Below, in pieces: positions 1 through 11,332 of a stretch of 64,000 nucleotides of DNA (positions within the stretch are counted from its first letter, which is position 1; the number at the start of each line of letters is the position of its first letter). A program made the position numbers and the translations under genes. The notes beneath the pieces were generated by a model. The model worked only from the letters and a program-made list of their open reading frames with translations. It was not told where the DNA came from and made no database searches. This DNA is from Haemaphysalis longicornis (lineage: Eukaryota > Arthropoda > Arachnida > Ixodida > Ixodidae), in assembly GCA_013339765.2 (NCBI GenBank), contig CM023449.1:105502417-105566416 (forward strand), given 5' to 3'.

Positions 1-9
1 TCACAGTCT

Positions 10-1818
10 GTGACAGTCATTACAACGGCAGCCGAGAATGCGAATCCTCAAGTCGTCGCTACACAGAGAAAAGAAGCAAGCCTTCCGAAGCTCACCATCG
101 CTCCCTTCTTCGGGGATTTGTGCAAGTGGAATGAATTCTGGGAGCAGTTTGATCAGATGATCAACCAAGACAGCGGTCTTGCTGTCTCCGAGAAATTCAA
201 TTATCTTCGACTCTTTTTGAAGGAAGAGGCTGCCTCAGCTGTCAGCGGTTTACCAACGACAGAAGCTTGCTACAAGGATGCTATCGGAATACTAACAAAA
301 CGGTTTGGTGACAAGACGCGTCTTGAGCAAGAGTACTTCGCCAGACTGCGCATGCTGAACCCCGTCAAGACATCCAGCGACACAGTGGGGCTTCGCAAGC
401 TCTACGATTATGTGCTCGTCAATATAAGAGGCATCGAGACTCTGGGTGTAAAGAAGTCATCGTTTTCGTCGATCCTCTGCGACATTCTTTTGCGGGCTCT
501 ACCCCATGACATTGTCGTCCAGTACCACCGCACGTCTGCCGCTCAAGCATCTACACAAAGTACAGACGCCTCTCAAAAAGAGACTGACCTGGATCGCCTG
601 TTGACGTTTCTTGGCATGGAGCTAGAAAGCCTAGAGAAGAGCAATTTTAAGAGCACCAAGGGCCAGCAGCATATACCAGGTCACATCGAAGGCAAGGGCT
701 GCCATTTCCGTGACCAGAAAGCGACATCGTCCGTATTGCACAACCACTCCATCAAGACGGCCGAGAACTGTGCCTTTTGTAAGTCGACGCAACACCTGAC
801 CGAAATCTGCAGGGCAGATATTTCTTTGCAGCAAAAGAAGAAACTTCTGGCCAAGGGCATGAGATGTTTCCGCTGCACATGGAAAGGGCACCGAGCCCGC
901 GATTGCCGTAGGAAAGTGTCATGTGGCAAGTGCGCCGGCCGTCATGCTTCGAGTATGTGTGATCCCGACAGAAGCCGTTCACAAGCACGACGAGATACCG
1001 GGGGAACCGATGCATGTGCGACGGTGTACGCGTCCTTTCAAGGGGGCAAACAAGTGGTCGATGAACAGGGGAGCTCTGTCCTTCAAACCTTTCGAGCCTG
1101 GGCAGTTAGTGACGATTCCTGCAGATATGTCAGAGGAGTTTTCGACGGCGGCAGCCAGCGCACCTTTGTGACGGAGGAACTATGTGCGCATCTACGGCCG
1201 AGGAGCGTTGGTTTCACCACAATTGCGCTGGATACGTTCGCTAACGTGAGGACCCAACCACCTACAAAACGTCGCGTCGTAGAAATCCGGCTACGTAGCA
1301 AGTTCACGGACAGTGAAGTTCTGTTGCGGGAAATTGTGATACCCCACATCTGCCACGACATTGAGGCGACTTGCATGGAGTCATCCTTTGTGGCGACCTT
1401 TAAAAAGTCCGGGAAAAACATCGCCGATCAACTGATGCAGCCGACCGTCGCAACTACAGGTGGCATAAGCGTGCTAATAGGTTCAGACCAGATGTGGACA
1501 GTGCTAACCGTAGAAGTCTCGAGATTTGAAGAAAACGAAAGCCTAATCGGAATGAATTCCAAGTTCGGATGGACCTTCCAGTGTACCACAACCGCTTTAG
1601 CAACAGCCAGCAATACCTCGCGCATGATGGTTTACGTCCTAAGAACACATGGAGTCGAGTCAGACGCGATTGTCCGCTCATTTTGGGAGCTTGAGAGCAG
1701 GGGTATATCGGAATCGATCGACGAATGTTCCCAGCAAAACACAACCATTCAGCGCTTCGAAAAGACTATTCGTTTCCTAGGTTGCGCTAACCTGGAAGGA
1801 CGGCTTCCAGCTGTCTAA
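10..1818 (+). pseudogene. BEL/Pao gag and protease segment
   Basis: The 602-codon frame starts with a gag-like region of the type found in arthropod BEL polyproteins (residues about 28-205). Three CCHC-type knuckles follow: Cys254/257-His262-Cys267, Cys286/289-His294-Cys299 and Cys305/308-His312-Cys317. A retropepsin-like site lies near residue 379 and reads VFDGGSQRTF; the usual form in this family has D-S/T-G, so the residue after Asp is Gly here. Family knowledge says gag packages the RNA and the protease matures the polyprotein. The frame runs out at 1818, but downstream homology starts near 1780 in the next frame, so a single frameshift separates it from the polymerase part. The start is only the first available codon; the frame could begin before the window. 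Confidence 0.85.
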
Positions 1819-3436
1819 CAACAAGCAGGTTACCACCACGAGACTGCAACGACTCTTATGCAGGCTGTCCAAGAATAAGGGACTGTTGAAAATTTATGAC
1901 AAGACGATCAGAGAGTACCTCGAATCAGGACACGCTGAAGTAGTAGAAACCCCTCCGTCAAACCCAGAGAAACTCTACTACATGCCTCACAGACAAGTGA
2001 TTAGAGAGCAGGCCCTTACCACAAAAGTGAGGATCGTGTTTGACGCGTCGTCACACGCCAGAGTTTGTAAGTCCCTCAATGAATGCCTTGAGAACGGTGA
2101 TAACTTGTACCAAGAAATGGGAGAAATTCTCCTCCGGTTCCGGACTCACCCCATCGCCATCATGGGTGACATAGAAAAAGCCTTCCTTCAGATATCTATC
2201 AAAGAAGATGACAGGGATGCATTTCGATTCCTCTGGTTTAAAGAAGGAAGTAGCTTACAGTACGTTCAGATTGAGCTCCACGAAAGGCGAATGACGAGAG
2301 TTCCGTTCGGAGCAACATGTAGCCCATTCCTGCTTACCGCAACAATCCTTCACCACTTAAAGACTGCAGTTAGAGAAAAAGCTGAAACAGCCAAATTGCT
2401 CAGCGAGTCATTCTACGTCGATGACCTGGTCACTGGTGCCGCCACAGTACAGGAGGTCATCAAGGTATGCAGTGAAGCGCAAGAAATTATGGAGGCGGCA
2501 GGAATGACACTGAGGAAGTGGACGACAAACTCGGACCAAGTTAGGGAGTTTCTGCAGCAAGAGCAACGGGCGGCGAGCAAGGAAATGGTTGTCATTCAAG
2601 AATCCACGGTAAAGGTCCTAGGAATCACTTGGGATCCCGCGAAGGTTACGTTCACTTTTGTTCTGACGAACCTGATGGACTTTTTGAAATCAAGAGCAAA
2701 CACAAAACGTTTTGTCTTGCGGACGGCTTCGCGTGTTTTTGACCCACTCGGATTTGTTGGCCCTTTCACCATAGCGGCAAGGATACTCTTTCAGAAGCTT
2801 TGGTCACGCGGCATCGCTTGGGAGGAAGAGTTACCGCAAGATCTGCGATGTGAATGGGACGAATGGGTGCAACAACTATTGAAAATCAACATTGTCACCG
2901 TTCCTAGGTGTGTTGGTAGAACCTTCGCCCTACCAGAAGTATTAGAGACACATATTTTTTGCGACGCAAGCCCGTTAGCATACGGAGCTGTTGTCTACAT
3001 TGTCACAAATCGCCCAAGACAAGGACATTTGCTAATTTCAAAATCACGCGTAGCTCCGATCAAGAAAGTAACCCTCCCTAGACTAGGGCTTTTAGCAGCA
3101 TTGGTTGGGTCAAGACTCCTTACATACGTGGCCAAGGCTCTTGCGAGATTCAAAATGGACTATAGGTTCTGGACAGACTCTACGATCACATTGACTTGGA
3201 TAGAGAGTGCGTCGGTCAAGTGGAAGCCAATCGTCGCGAACAGGGTTAGAGAAATCAACGAAAAGACATATTCAACCAATTGGAGGTATTGCCCTGGAAA
3301 ATACAATCCGGCAGACCTGTTAACTCGTGGTGCATCCACTGAAAAAATAATATCAACCCAAGCTTGGTGGCATGGCCCTGCGTGGTTGACGGATAAAGAT
3401 AGTTGGCCATCGCAAGCTGTCGACTGTAACCACTGA
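1782..3436 (+). pseudogene. BEL/Pao reverse transcriptase and RNase H
   Basis: The frame is open from about 1782. Numbering codons from 1886, the RT palm shows GDIEKAFLQI (Asp95) and the catalytic FYVDDL box (YVDD 177-180, intact), with PFGATCSPFLL between. RNase H follows with FCDAS (Asp360) and FWTDSTITL (Asp431). The segment usually written PRLELLAA in related elements has Gly in place of Glu here, which may weaken RNase H. The typical BEL signature ADLLTRG ends the domain. The stop at 3436 comes after a frameshift, because BEL-like sequence continues in another frame from 3447. RT copies the RNA template and RNase H removes it. Confidence 0.88.
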
Positions 3437-3446
3437 ATGGGAACCC

Positions 3447-4149
3447 TTGGAGGCAGAAGCGGTAACCGTCCAAATCGCACCCGTTGCTGCATCTGAAGCA
3501 CTGGAACCACTTCTTGATATTGCTCGATACAGCAAGCTTCCTTTGCTGCTTAAAGTCACGGCGAGGGTTTTCCGCTTCATAAACCACTGCCGACGCCTTG
3601 AAATAACCTCCGGCCCAGTGACAGCTGAAGAAATGATACGGGCCGAAAAGTACTTGGTCAAGCTGGTTCAATGTCAAGCATATAAAACTGAGATCGAGTG
3701 CCTTTCAAATGACACCGCTTTAGAGGGCTCATCACCAATCACTGAAACTCAATCCTTTTCTGGATTCTGATGGTCTACTTCGAGTTGGAGGTCGTCTGTC
3801 GCGACTACCTGTTCCAGAAGAAGTGAAACACCCAATCATTCTCCCACCATACCACCGTTTGTCGGAACTAATTGTAGTAAGATCCCACCTTCAAGTTATG
3901 CACGGTGGTGTGAGAGACACGTTAACTCAACTGAGAGAACGTTACTGGGTTCACAGAGCTCGATCCCTAGTCAAGCGAGTCATCCATGGCTACAACCTGT
4001 GCAAGCGGTTCCGAGCACGTCCAGGCAGTGCTCCCGCTGCCCCTCTTCCTGGTCACAGCTTGTCATCGACTAATCATTTCGAAGCTGTGGGGATAGACTT
4101 CGGAGGCCACTCTACATACGGTCCTCTAACAACCCCAAGAGCTACATAG
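3447..4149 (+). pseudogene. BEL/Pao RNase H-integrase linker and integrase zinc domain
   Basis: Two frames (3447-3770 and 3823-4149) carry the region between RNase H and the integrase core. The first resembles the linker of BEL polyproteins (a RYSKLPLLLKVTARVF segment). The second holds the N-terminal zinc-binding domain: the two His are visible around SHLQVMHGG, but the Cys pair is damaged because HGYNLCKRF has Tyr where the first Cys is expected. The domain then enters the core at HFEAVGIDFGG, giving the first catalytic Asp. Frame breaks lie near 3770-3820 and 4150. It is inactive as it stands. Confidence 0.8.
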
Positions 4150-4178
4150 CTCTTTTTACATGTGCTACATCACGAGCA

Positions 4179-4936
4179 GTGCATCTGGAACTGGTCAGTT
4201 CGACGACTTCAGAAGCATTCCTGATGTGTTTGCGGCGTTTCGTGTCATGGACAGGCCTACCTCGAGTCATTTATTCAGATAATGCCAAGACATTCAGGAA
4301 AACATCATCTGACGTCAAGCGACTGCACAGGATGTTCCTACAAAACGGCGTCGCTGGGCACAAGCGTCTGGGTGGGAGCGTCTCGTGAGAACTGTTAAGA
4401 CGACACTGCGAAAAATTCTTGGTAAAGCTCTTCTCACCTTCGAAGAACTTGCAACAGTTCTTACCAAAGTCGAAGCTGTGGTCCATTCTAGAGCATTAAC
4501 ATTCATCGATTCGGACATAGGTGAACAGCGTGCGTTAACGCCCGCCGACCTCCTGATCGGACGAAGGTTACAGCTCTACCGCATGGGGCATCGAATGTCG
4601 CCACAACTTCAACGCGCACAGACGCTCTCCGAAGGCAACAGTATAGAAAGCGACTCACGGAAAACTTCTGGACAACATGGCAGAAGGAGTACCTCCTTCA
4701 GTTGCGATCAGCCCATTTTACACCCCGAAAGACGGCAACAAAATTTAACGTGGGGGACATCGTGCTCGTCTAAGCTGAGAGAAAACGCCTCGTCAAATGT
4801 GGAAGCTGGCTCGAATACTAGAAGTCTACAGAAGCGTGGACGGCCATATCCGCTCGTGCAAAATTAAGGTGCAGGATGGTCTTGTCACCACCAGAGCTAT
4901 CCAGAGACTCTGCCCATTTGAACTTGCCGCTACTTA
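4179..4936 (+). pseudogene. BEL/Pao integrase core and C-terminal domain
   Basis: The core continues with HLELVSSTTSEAFL and the second catalytic Asp in IYSDNAKTF. The catalytic Glu is present in a neighbouring frame (WERLVR) just after 4360, so a frameshift near 4380 splits the triad. From 4385 the frame shows the conserved C-terminal region of BEL integrases, with VVHSRALTF and LTPADLLIGR. A further frame change near 4800 leads to the final stop TAA at 4934-4936, 7 bp before the probable LTR. Integrase would join the DNA copy to the host chromosome. All the needed residues can be found, but in different frames. Confidence 0.8.
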
Positions 4937-4943
4937 ACACATT

Positions 4944-5215
4944 TGCCGGGGCCCGGAGTATGTTCAATCCCTCGACCCGCTGCCTCCTCCGACCACGAAG
5001 ACGACGAGGCAGTAGTAAAAGGGACGAGAGCTCGTGCATCGAATCTGGCAGGGAACGGTTCGGAAACTGGCAGCATAGCCAATAAACAGTTTGCTTACGC
5101 CTTGAGTTTCGCTTTTCGGCACTCGTGGCTCAACAGAACTATACAAGGTATCAGGAAAAATACGTACTATGTGCTTCAGAGCACTTTCAACTGGGTGAAC
5201 TATATGTGTCACACA
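4944..5215 (+). repeat. Probable BEL 3' LTR
   Basis: The block starts TGCCGGGGCCCGGAGTATGT right after the polymerase stop and ends near ...TGTCACACA, giving TG...CA ends and about 272 bp. An AATAAA signal is at 5081-5086. No clear polypurine tract precedes it and the 5' LTR is outside the window, so the borders rest on position and end motifs only. Confidence 0.45.
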
Positions 5216-5237
5216 TAATGTAGGCTTTTATTAAATT

Positions 5238-6966
5238 TTAGTTTAGTTTCATACATTTTACTGTTGGTGGTAGGCTATTCCATATTTTTGTGCCAATGAA
5301 AGAAAGGCTTCGACACCCATATACATTTGATATCTTCGGTAGGTTGAGATTATTATTGTTAGCATGCCTAGTATTTCTCCAAGGAAAGCTTAAGATAGAT
5401 GAGTGACACGGAGTGTTATTATTAATGACCCTCTTGATCAGTATTGCTGTTTTGTAATCGCGTGCTTTATTGAAGTGCATAATGTTCAGATATTTATATA
5501 TTGGCGAATATTTTGAAGTTCTCGCTGCTGATGCTATTATGCGCACGGCCTACTTTTGTAAAATATTGATAGGTTTCTAGTACCATGTGAAAGTGTAGCC
5601 CCATGACTCTACACAGTTGGTTAAATGTGAGTGAAAAATACTGAAGTAAATTTGGCGCAGTGTTGTCTCAGTGAAATATTTCAGTGCTTCAAGAACGGTA
5701 AAGCATTCAAAAGATAGCTTTTGGCAAAAGGTTTCTTTGAGCTGTGCCTAGTGCATTGATGGGTCCCGTGTTACACCTAAGTATTTATATGCATCTACTT
5801 GGCAAAGGGCTTTTTCATCCACTTTAAGGTTACACAGGTGGAATAAGTGTTTTTGATGTGAAAAAAATGAAGAAATTTTGTCTTTTTAAAATTTAGTGCT
5901 AATTTGTTTGTGTTGAACCATGTTAATGTCCTCGCGAGATCTTCATTTGCCAGAGTTTCAGCTTCAGCCACAGAGGTACAGCTGAATGATAGTGCGGTGC
6001 CATCAGCATACAGGATTGCTTTCGGTAAGTAAGGGAAGTAAGATAGTCATTACAAATAAAGAAAATAAAATGGGGCCCAGAAAATGAGCATTGTGGTACT
6101 CCAGACTTGACGTCTTTCAGGGTCGACGCTTCACCTAAAACGTCCACAAACTGTTTACGGCTGGTTAAAAAACCTCTAAAGAATGAACTTGCTCGACCTC
6201 GGAACCCATAGCGCTCAAGCTTATTCATTAAAATTTTGTGGTCTACACAGTCGAATGCCTTTTTGGAGTTACCGCAAGATCTATGGTAATCTGACTATGG
6301 TAATCCATGGTAATCTGACCTTTATCTAGTGCTTAGTGAGCAATTTCGGTAACAGAATTACTGCGGTGCTCGCAGAAAACTTTCACGCAAGCCATGTTGC
6401 TGTGATGCCAATATTTGTATTTTTCAATAAATTCTATCATTCTGCGAGCTATCAATTTTTCAAATAGAATGGTAACGGCTGGTAGAACTGTAATTGGGCG
6501 ATAAGTTTCCACGTTTTTGGGATCATCGCCTTTATAGATTGGGACAACTCCCCCAACTTTCAATTGATCTAGAAAAACACCACTCAAACGACTGATTAAA
6601 TATTGTCTGTAGTGGATCGCTCAAAATATCGATATTGTCCTTGAGTGTATTAACAGATATCTCGTCATACCCGACGGATTTATTGGAGGTCATTTGTTTG
6701 GTAACCAGAATAATCTCTTCCATAGTTATTTTTTAAAAAACACGGCTGTTCTGTAGAGGACTGGGCAGACAAATATCCTCATTCTGATCAAGACTGGGCG
6801 TAATACTGCTGCTTATGTTAACAAAAAAATCATTAAATTTCTCGGCAAGAGCTGCATCACTGCAATCAAGAACGCATATATGAAGCAAAAGGCGCATTTT
6901 CATAGATGATTTCGTAGCTGAATTAATGATGTTCCATATTTCTTTTGAATTTCCTTTTGCTTTCAA
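5238..6966 (-). pseudogene. LINE-A reverse transcriptase
   Basis: Fragments in several frames give RT blocks in order. 6966-6532 holds a KGNSKEIWNIINSATKSS linker and a SNKSVGYDEIS block. 6587-6333 holds VVPIYKGDDPKNVETYRPI and LFEKLIARRM. 6228-5923 holds LTSRKQFVDVLGEAS and VKSGVPQ. The catalytic YxDD box at 5999-6010 reads YADG, so the second Asp is lost. The C-terminal part (5546-5238) has AVRIIASA-like and GTKIWNSLPP segments, usual near the end of CR1/Jockey-type proteins. The enzyme would copy LINE RNA at the target site, but this copy is inactive. Confidence 0.8.
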
Positions 6967-7497
6967 GATGCGTGCGTTGTAATAATTCTTTTTTGTTTGC
7001 GCAGGTTGCGTGTAACTTCGTACTGTTCTTTATAGTACGTACTGTCTTTATGCTCCCTCATTTTTTTGTCGCCAGTGTTGTTTTAGTTTTATGACTTCAT
7101 GTATTTCTGCGGTCATCCGTGGGCAGATCGGGCGTGTAAAATAGGAGGTTATGTAAGAGTTAAAGTTTACCTTAACACTGCTAGATTTGAAGGTTTCAGA
7201 AAACTGCTTGTAAAGCGTGGTTAACATCGCCGACTATGGTTTGAGAGAAGTCTTTTTCCTTTATGAGTTTTCTAGTTTTTTCGAAGTTTACCCAAGGTAT
7301 ACTATTTACACGGGGTCAGTCAGGCAGTGGCTTAGAGTTAGCAGCAATGATATAGATGGAGAGTGGTCCGGAACGTTTTCTGGAATAACTCCGGCTTCTA
7401 TTGGTTCCGTATCAAAGTTTGACAAAATGTGGTCGATTGTAGAGGAGGCAGTTTGGGTTACCCGAGTTCGGTCGACAATATGGTTATGAAATCTATA

Positions 7498-8040
7498 TTA
7501 AGCTAAGAGATTCAAATGTTCTCTTCCATAGTTGTCAGCTGTGTTTCTCCATTTAATATTCTCCACATAATATTCTCCACATAATATTCTCCACACAAAA
7601 TCTCCACATAATATTGCCTTCTTATTGGAAACAGAAAAGTGGCGAAGTGTGTTTTCTAGTTTCAGCAAGAACACCTGCATCCGATGGTTAGGCGGCCTGT
7701 AAATTACACATACCGTGACTGTGGTTTCCAGTTCAACAAATAGCATTTCGTATTCGCCAGCTTTCGTTTCATTCATGTCGTCCAATTTTTCAGAGCATGT
7801 TCCTGCGGATAAGTAAAACGCCACTCCCCCGCCTCTCTAATTAGCCACCCTAGGTAATGATAACAACCTGTAGCATGGCAGGTTCACAAACTCCGCACCC
7901 TTCAGCCATGTTTCCGATCAAGCTATTATACTAAATCGAGATTTAAGCCGACTTAGCAAGGCCACCAGCGTGTCGTAATTTCGATTGAGACTTCTAACGT
8001 TGCAATGAAGTGGATTGAGTGTGTCGATTTGATCACCGCA
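7498..8040 (-). pseudogene. LINE-A endonuclease (EEP type) fragment
   Basis: The minus frame 7824-7498 contains EYEMLFVELETTVTVCVIYR followed by the phosphohydrolase-type block KKAILCGDF, the usual GDFN region of apurinic-like LINE endonucleases. Directly after GDF the sequence runs into a minisatellite of five 13-14-bp CTCCACATAATATT-like units (7547-7615) that disrupts the domain. Further upstream, an HFIATLEV-like start is only weakly visible. The domain would nick target DNA to prime reverse transcription. The rest of 6967-7497 shows the EN-RT linker only poorly. Confidence 0.65.
7547..7615. repeat. Five-unit 13-14-bp minisatellite
   Basis: Units of the form CTCCACATAATATT start at 7547, 7561, 7575, 7589 and 7602. 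The first and fourth are diverged and the others match exactly. The array sits inside the LINE-A endonuclease just after its GDF motif, and its length is not a multiple of three. Confidence 0.8.
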
Positions 8041-8048
8041 GATTAGGA

Positions 8049-8870
8049 CTATTTCGACGAATTTTCAGCGACACAACCTAAGGGGAATTCACACAATTTT
8101 AGCAAGGTCATCTCTGGTGGCGATGTGCACGACGCTTCCGTTTTCAGCTTTCCGCGCAAAACATTTTTACTGGGGTACCAACACATATTTTCAATTTTTC
8201 TCTTTCTTTTTGCCGATCGCCATGCCGAGTAGGACCTTGTAGTTCGGGCACAAGTGGTCATTAACATAAATTAGAGGTTCATGTTCGAATCCAATTTGCT
8301 TACCGATCAACCGTTTTTTCTTGCTGCTTGCACTAGATGGTCTCGTGTTGTTCGGGGCACAAACCGTACCATAACGTACGTACAGCCGCGCTCCTTTTTT
8401 GGCACGCGATTTACAACGTCAATGTCAGACGGTTGCACTTTAACTCCTACTTTGTCTCCAATCTTCTGCACCACTTTTTTCATTTAATTTCATTTACTCC
8501 ACCTTCTGTCAGGGATTCGTCTTTTAGTTCCTTTAGTTGTGGGATGCCCTTGATTTCAATGTTGTTTTCCTTGAATATTGCTTGAGCTCCGTGATTTCCT
8601 TTTGCGCGTTGGCGTTAGACCTCCTTTTTCCGCTTGAAGGGCCTCGTGTGCTGTTATCAAGGTGCCCAGCTTTTTTTTGCTTCACGAAGTTCCTCGAAAG
8701 TGGTATTCATGAATTGCATGCGTTTAACATCTTCGTCAAATTACTTTTTCAAGGCATCGTTCACGTTATTCATCTCTTTTTTCATCACCTCATGAACGTC
8801 TGTCATCAGCTTCTACAACTCTTTTATCGAAGTTGGCGCTTTATCCGCCAGTGCTAAAAAACAGCGAGCG
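8049..8870 (-). pseudogene. LINE-A ORF1 protein remnant
   Basis: On the minus strand, about 8485-8310 reads as an RRM-like segment (KKVVQKIGDKVGVKVQ, then VVNRVPKKERG and VMVRFVPRTTRDHLVQAARK). 8267-8049 continues with NDHLCPNYKVLLG in one frame and a FARKAENGSVVHI-type end in another. This matches the nucleic-acid-binding ORF1 of CR1/L2-type LINEs, where a basic domain is followed by a short C-terminal block. Upstream (about 8870-8500) is low-complexity, probably coiled-coil coding sequence. At least three frame breaks are present. ORF1 proteins coat the element RNA. Confidence 0.6.
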
Positions 8871-8977
8871 ATCCAAGGTTGGTCTAACTGTAACAAAAAA
8901 CCAACAAACCTGGAAGGCGTAGACGAGCAGATTAGTGCTGATGCAGCGACCCGTTCCTGCCGGGATCGCTCGCTGTT
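8860..8977. repeat. 15-bp perfect inverted repeat in LINE-A 5' region
   Basis: AACAGCGAGCGATCC (8860-8874) is the exact reverse complement of GGATCGCTCGCTGTT (8963-8977), separated by 88 bp. It lies just upstream of LINE-A ORF1 and could fold in the 5' UTR RNA. Confidence 0.8.
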
Positions 8978-8978
8978 A
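8909..8978. repeat. 70-bp direct repeat, unit 1
   Basis: This unit matches 11333-11402 with about 9 differences in 70 bases. When the I-clade insertion between them and its target duplication are subtracted, the two units are about 238 bp apart. They may be repeated units of the LINE-A 5' UTR. Confidence 0.7.
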
Positions 8979-9112
8979 TGCCCGGTCCCCGGTTCCTGCT
9001 GGTTGTTTTATAGGTGCCGTTGAAGGCTGCCCGCTGCCTGGTGCATGCGCGATGTTGAGCTGTGATGCGGCAATTTCTGGCCCCTCCTGTGGCTGCAACG
9101 CGCCGATCCAGT

Positions 9113-9123
9113 TGATCTGCACT
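9113..9123. repeat. Target-site duplication of I-clade LINE 1, left
   Basis: TGATCTGCACT here matches TGATCTGCGCT at 11299-11309 (10 of 11). The pair brackets the I-clade LINE fragment exactly. Confidence 0.6.
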
Positions 9124-10064
9124 AAGGTCTGCATTACAATCTTCTTTGATATGGAAAAGGCCTACGACACGGCATGGCTATACGGCATCTCGAATGACTT
9201 GAAGTCATTCGGTGTTTCCGGCAACACGCTTAGCACTCTTTCTAGCTACATGTCTGAACAAACTTTCCGTGTGACAATTGGTAGTGCACTTTCAATGGTA
9301 CATGCTGAGGAAAATGGCCTGCCTCAAGGCGGTGTTTTGAGCGGCATGCTCTTCATAGCGGAGGTGAACTCACTCCGTAAGGCATTGCCACCAACCATTT
9401 CTTGTTCAGTTTATGTAGATGATGTCCAAATATCTTTATTCATGTAATATGTCGATCTGTGAACGTCAAGTCCAGCTCGGCGTGAACAAACCTGCTGGCT
9501 GGGCGGACACAAACGGTTTTAAGCTGAACCCCTTAAAAAGTACTTGCGTTGTGTTCACCCGTGTTTGCGGGATCCACGTGGTCCCTCACATTATTTAAAC
9601 GGCGCGTCGATTCCTGTAAAAAAGGAGCACAAGTTTTTAGGCCTAATATTCGACAACAAACTAACATTTCTTCCGCATCTGAAAATGCTTCAGCAAAAAC
9701 GCCTAATAACTATGAATATCCTTAAAGTCGTCTCTCACCAATTGTACAGTGCAGACAAGCAGCTAATCCTGTGTCTTTATACTGGATTACATTATCTCGC
9801 TTGGAATACAGCAGCGTCGTGCGTGGGTCTGCAACAAAAACGGCACTTAAAATGCTTGACTCAGTTCTGCATTTGGGGATTCGCCTTGCTTTTGGCGCCT
9901 TTCGCACCAGCCCTGTTGAAAGCCTCTATGCAGAGGGCCACAAATTGTCCCTGTATCACCAGAGGATATACCCTGACTTGTTGTATGCCTCTAAAGTCAT
10001 GTCTCTGACGAATCTTCCTCTTAACTCGACCAATCATAATGCATCCTCACAGCAGCTCTTTTAA
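9124..10064 (+). pseudogene. I-clade LINE 1 reverse transcriptase, truncated
   Basis: The RT begins abruptly at ITIFFDMEKAYDTAW (palm motif with the first catalytic Asp) and continues with GLPQGGVLSGMLF and the active-site box VYVDDVQISLF, which is intact. A stop at about 9447 and later frame changes break the reading. From 9600 the thumb region is seen (IPVKKEHKFLGLIFDNKLTF). The sequence before 9124, although in frame back to 8935, belongs to LINE-A and is not part of this protein. The N-terminal endonuclease is missing because of 5' truncation. Confidence 0.8.
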
Positions 10065-11131
10065 AACCGTCCATCTATTACCATGCCCTTCCCTCTCAGA
10101 GTGAGAGCACAAGCTTCTGAGCTAGCAGTGTCATTTTCATACATCCACAAGACACGCCTAATTGATTTTATTGCACCACGGAAAGTCAGGGATGTTTCCT
10201 GTGACCTGTCCTTTGTGCAGTTCGACAAAGAAAGGGCCCCAAGGGCAGCTATTATGCAGCATTTCCTCTTCCTGCAGGATAAGCACCAGTGTGCAGAGTT
10301 TTACTGTCACGCATCAAAGACAGCTGATGCTGTGTCTTGTGCTGCGCACGGACCAAACTTTAACGTGGAAAAAAGAATGAACTCCCACAATAGCATTTTT
10401 ACAGCTGAAGCACACGGCTTTTTGCTTGTTTTAGATCACATTTTCTAACATCAAATTTCAAGGTCCATAGTGTTTACAGATTCTCTTAGTGTTGTACGTG
10501 CACTTTGTCCCGGAAACGCTCAAAAAATTATGTAATCAATCTTGTTTTTAGGACTCTTATGGCAGCATACGCATCAAGTCTTGAAATAACAATATGTTGG
10601 GATCCTGGCCATTGTGGAATAGCCGGGATTGAAACCGCAGTTAAAATGGCCACTGCTGCTACACTCTTGAATTCCGTGGGCATAGCAACACTGCCGTACA
10701 CAGACAGATATGAAGCCACACATCAGACACCAAGTTCATAACACATGGCAAATACACTGGAGTGAACCGACAGATAGAAGTTACACGTAATAAAACCAAA
10801 CTTGGGACCATACGCTACTGACTCCCATATCAGACACATTGAAGTTGCCTTAGCTAGGTTGCGGATAGGCCACACACATGTAACACACTCGCACCCGCTC
10901 ACTAGCTCTCCAAAACCCGGGTGTAGCAGGTGTGGGGAGGGCCTATCTGTAGTCCACATCCTAATCACATGCAAGGCACTCAACACAATGGGACACAGAC
11001 ACTTCAAGGTACTATACGGACAAAACATTCCGCTACACACTTCCTTGTTCTTGTATGACAATGCCATGGTCTCTGTGCAACGCCTTTTTAAATATTTGTC
11101 TGATGTTATCTTTTTAAACCTCATTTTCTAA
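10065..11131 (+). pseudogene. I-clade LINE 1 RNase H and terminal zinc motif
   Basis: Segments in several frames cover RNase H: a CAEFYCHASKTADAV block near 10300, FTAEAHGFLL near 10400 (the catalytic Glu region), VFTDSLSVVRAL near 10470 (catalytic Asp) and ICWDPGHCGIAGIE near 10600, where the usual GNExAD end is damaged. The frame 10802-11131 carries a tail with CSRCGEGLSVVHILITC, the CCHC-like finger usual at the end of I- and R1-type ORF2 proteins. Stops and frameshifts occur between each part. Confidence 0.75.
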
Positions 11132-11332
11132 CATGCGTAATCAAAACTCACCCTATACACCAGCCATCACTATTGCCGTTAATTGGTTTTATTGTTATTC
11201 TGGCTTTAGTAGCTACTATTTGTTTTACATACTTTTGTTTGGCGCTCTTTGCCCCAGCTGGCCTTGCGCCAAAATAACTCCAACCATCATCATCATCATG
11301 ATCTGCGCTTGCATGAACGTTGCTTCCAGGAG

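Larger units (their letters stand above)
1..5215 (+). mobile_element. BEL/Pao LTR retrotransposon, 5' end outside window
   Basis: Domain order along the plus strand is gag, zinc knuckles, aspartic protease, reverse transcriptase, RNase H, integrase and a terminal domain, which is the BEL/Pao order. The coding region is broken by at least four frameshifts (about 1780, 3430, 3770-3820 and 4150-4180, with a further shift near 4380), so it is a decayed copy. A probable 3' LTR follows the last stop codon by 7 bp. The 5' LTR and primer-binding site would lie before base 1. Such elements replicate through cytoplasmic particles and integrate with their own integrase; this copy cannot make an intact polyprotein. 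Confidence 0.9.
9124..11298 (+). mobile_element. I-clade LINE copy 1, 5'-truncated, inserted in LINE-A
   Basis: The element starts inside the RT domain, runs through RNase H and a terminal CCHC-like finger, and ends in a CATCATCATCATCAT-type tail (about 11285-11299). An 11-bp near-perfect target duplication flanks it. RNase H downstream of RT is typical of the I clade. The 3' end contains TGGCCTTGCGCC followed by an ACCATCATC tail, shared with the second I-clade LINE ending at 43570. It interrupts LINE-A and is therefore younger than it. Confidence 0.82.

Noticed and set aside
8935..9123. N-terminal 63 codons of the frame 8935-9447
   Set aside because: They are LINE-A 5' region sequence that happens to be open in frame with the inserted I-clade RT; the target duplication at 9113-9123 marks the true border.
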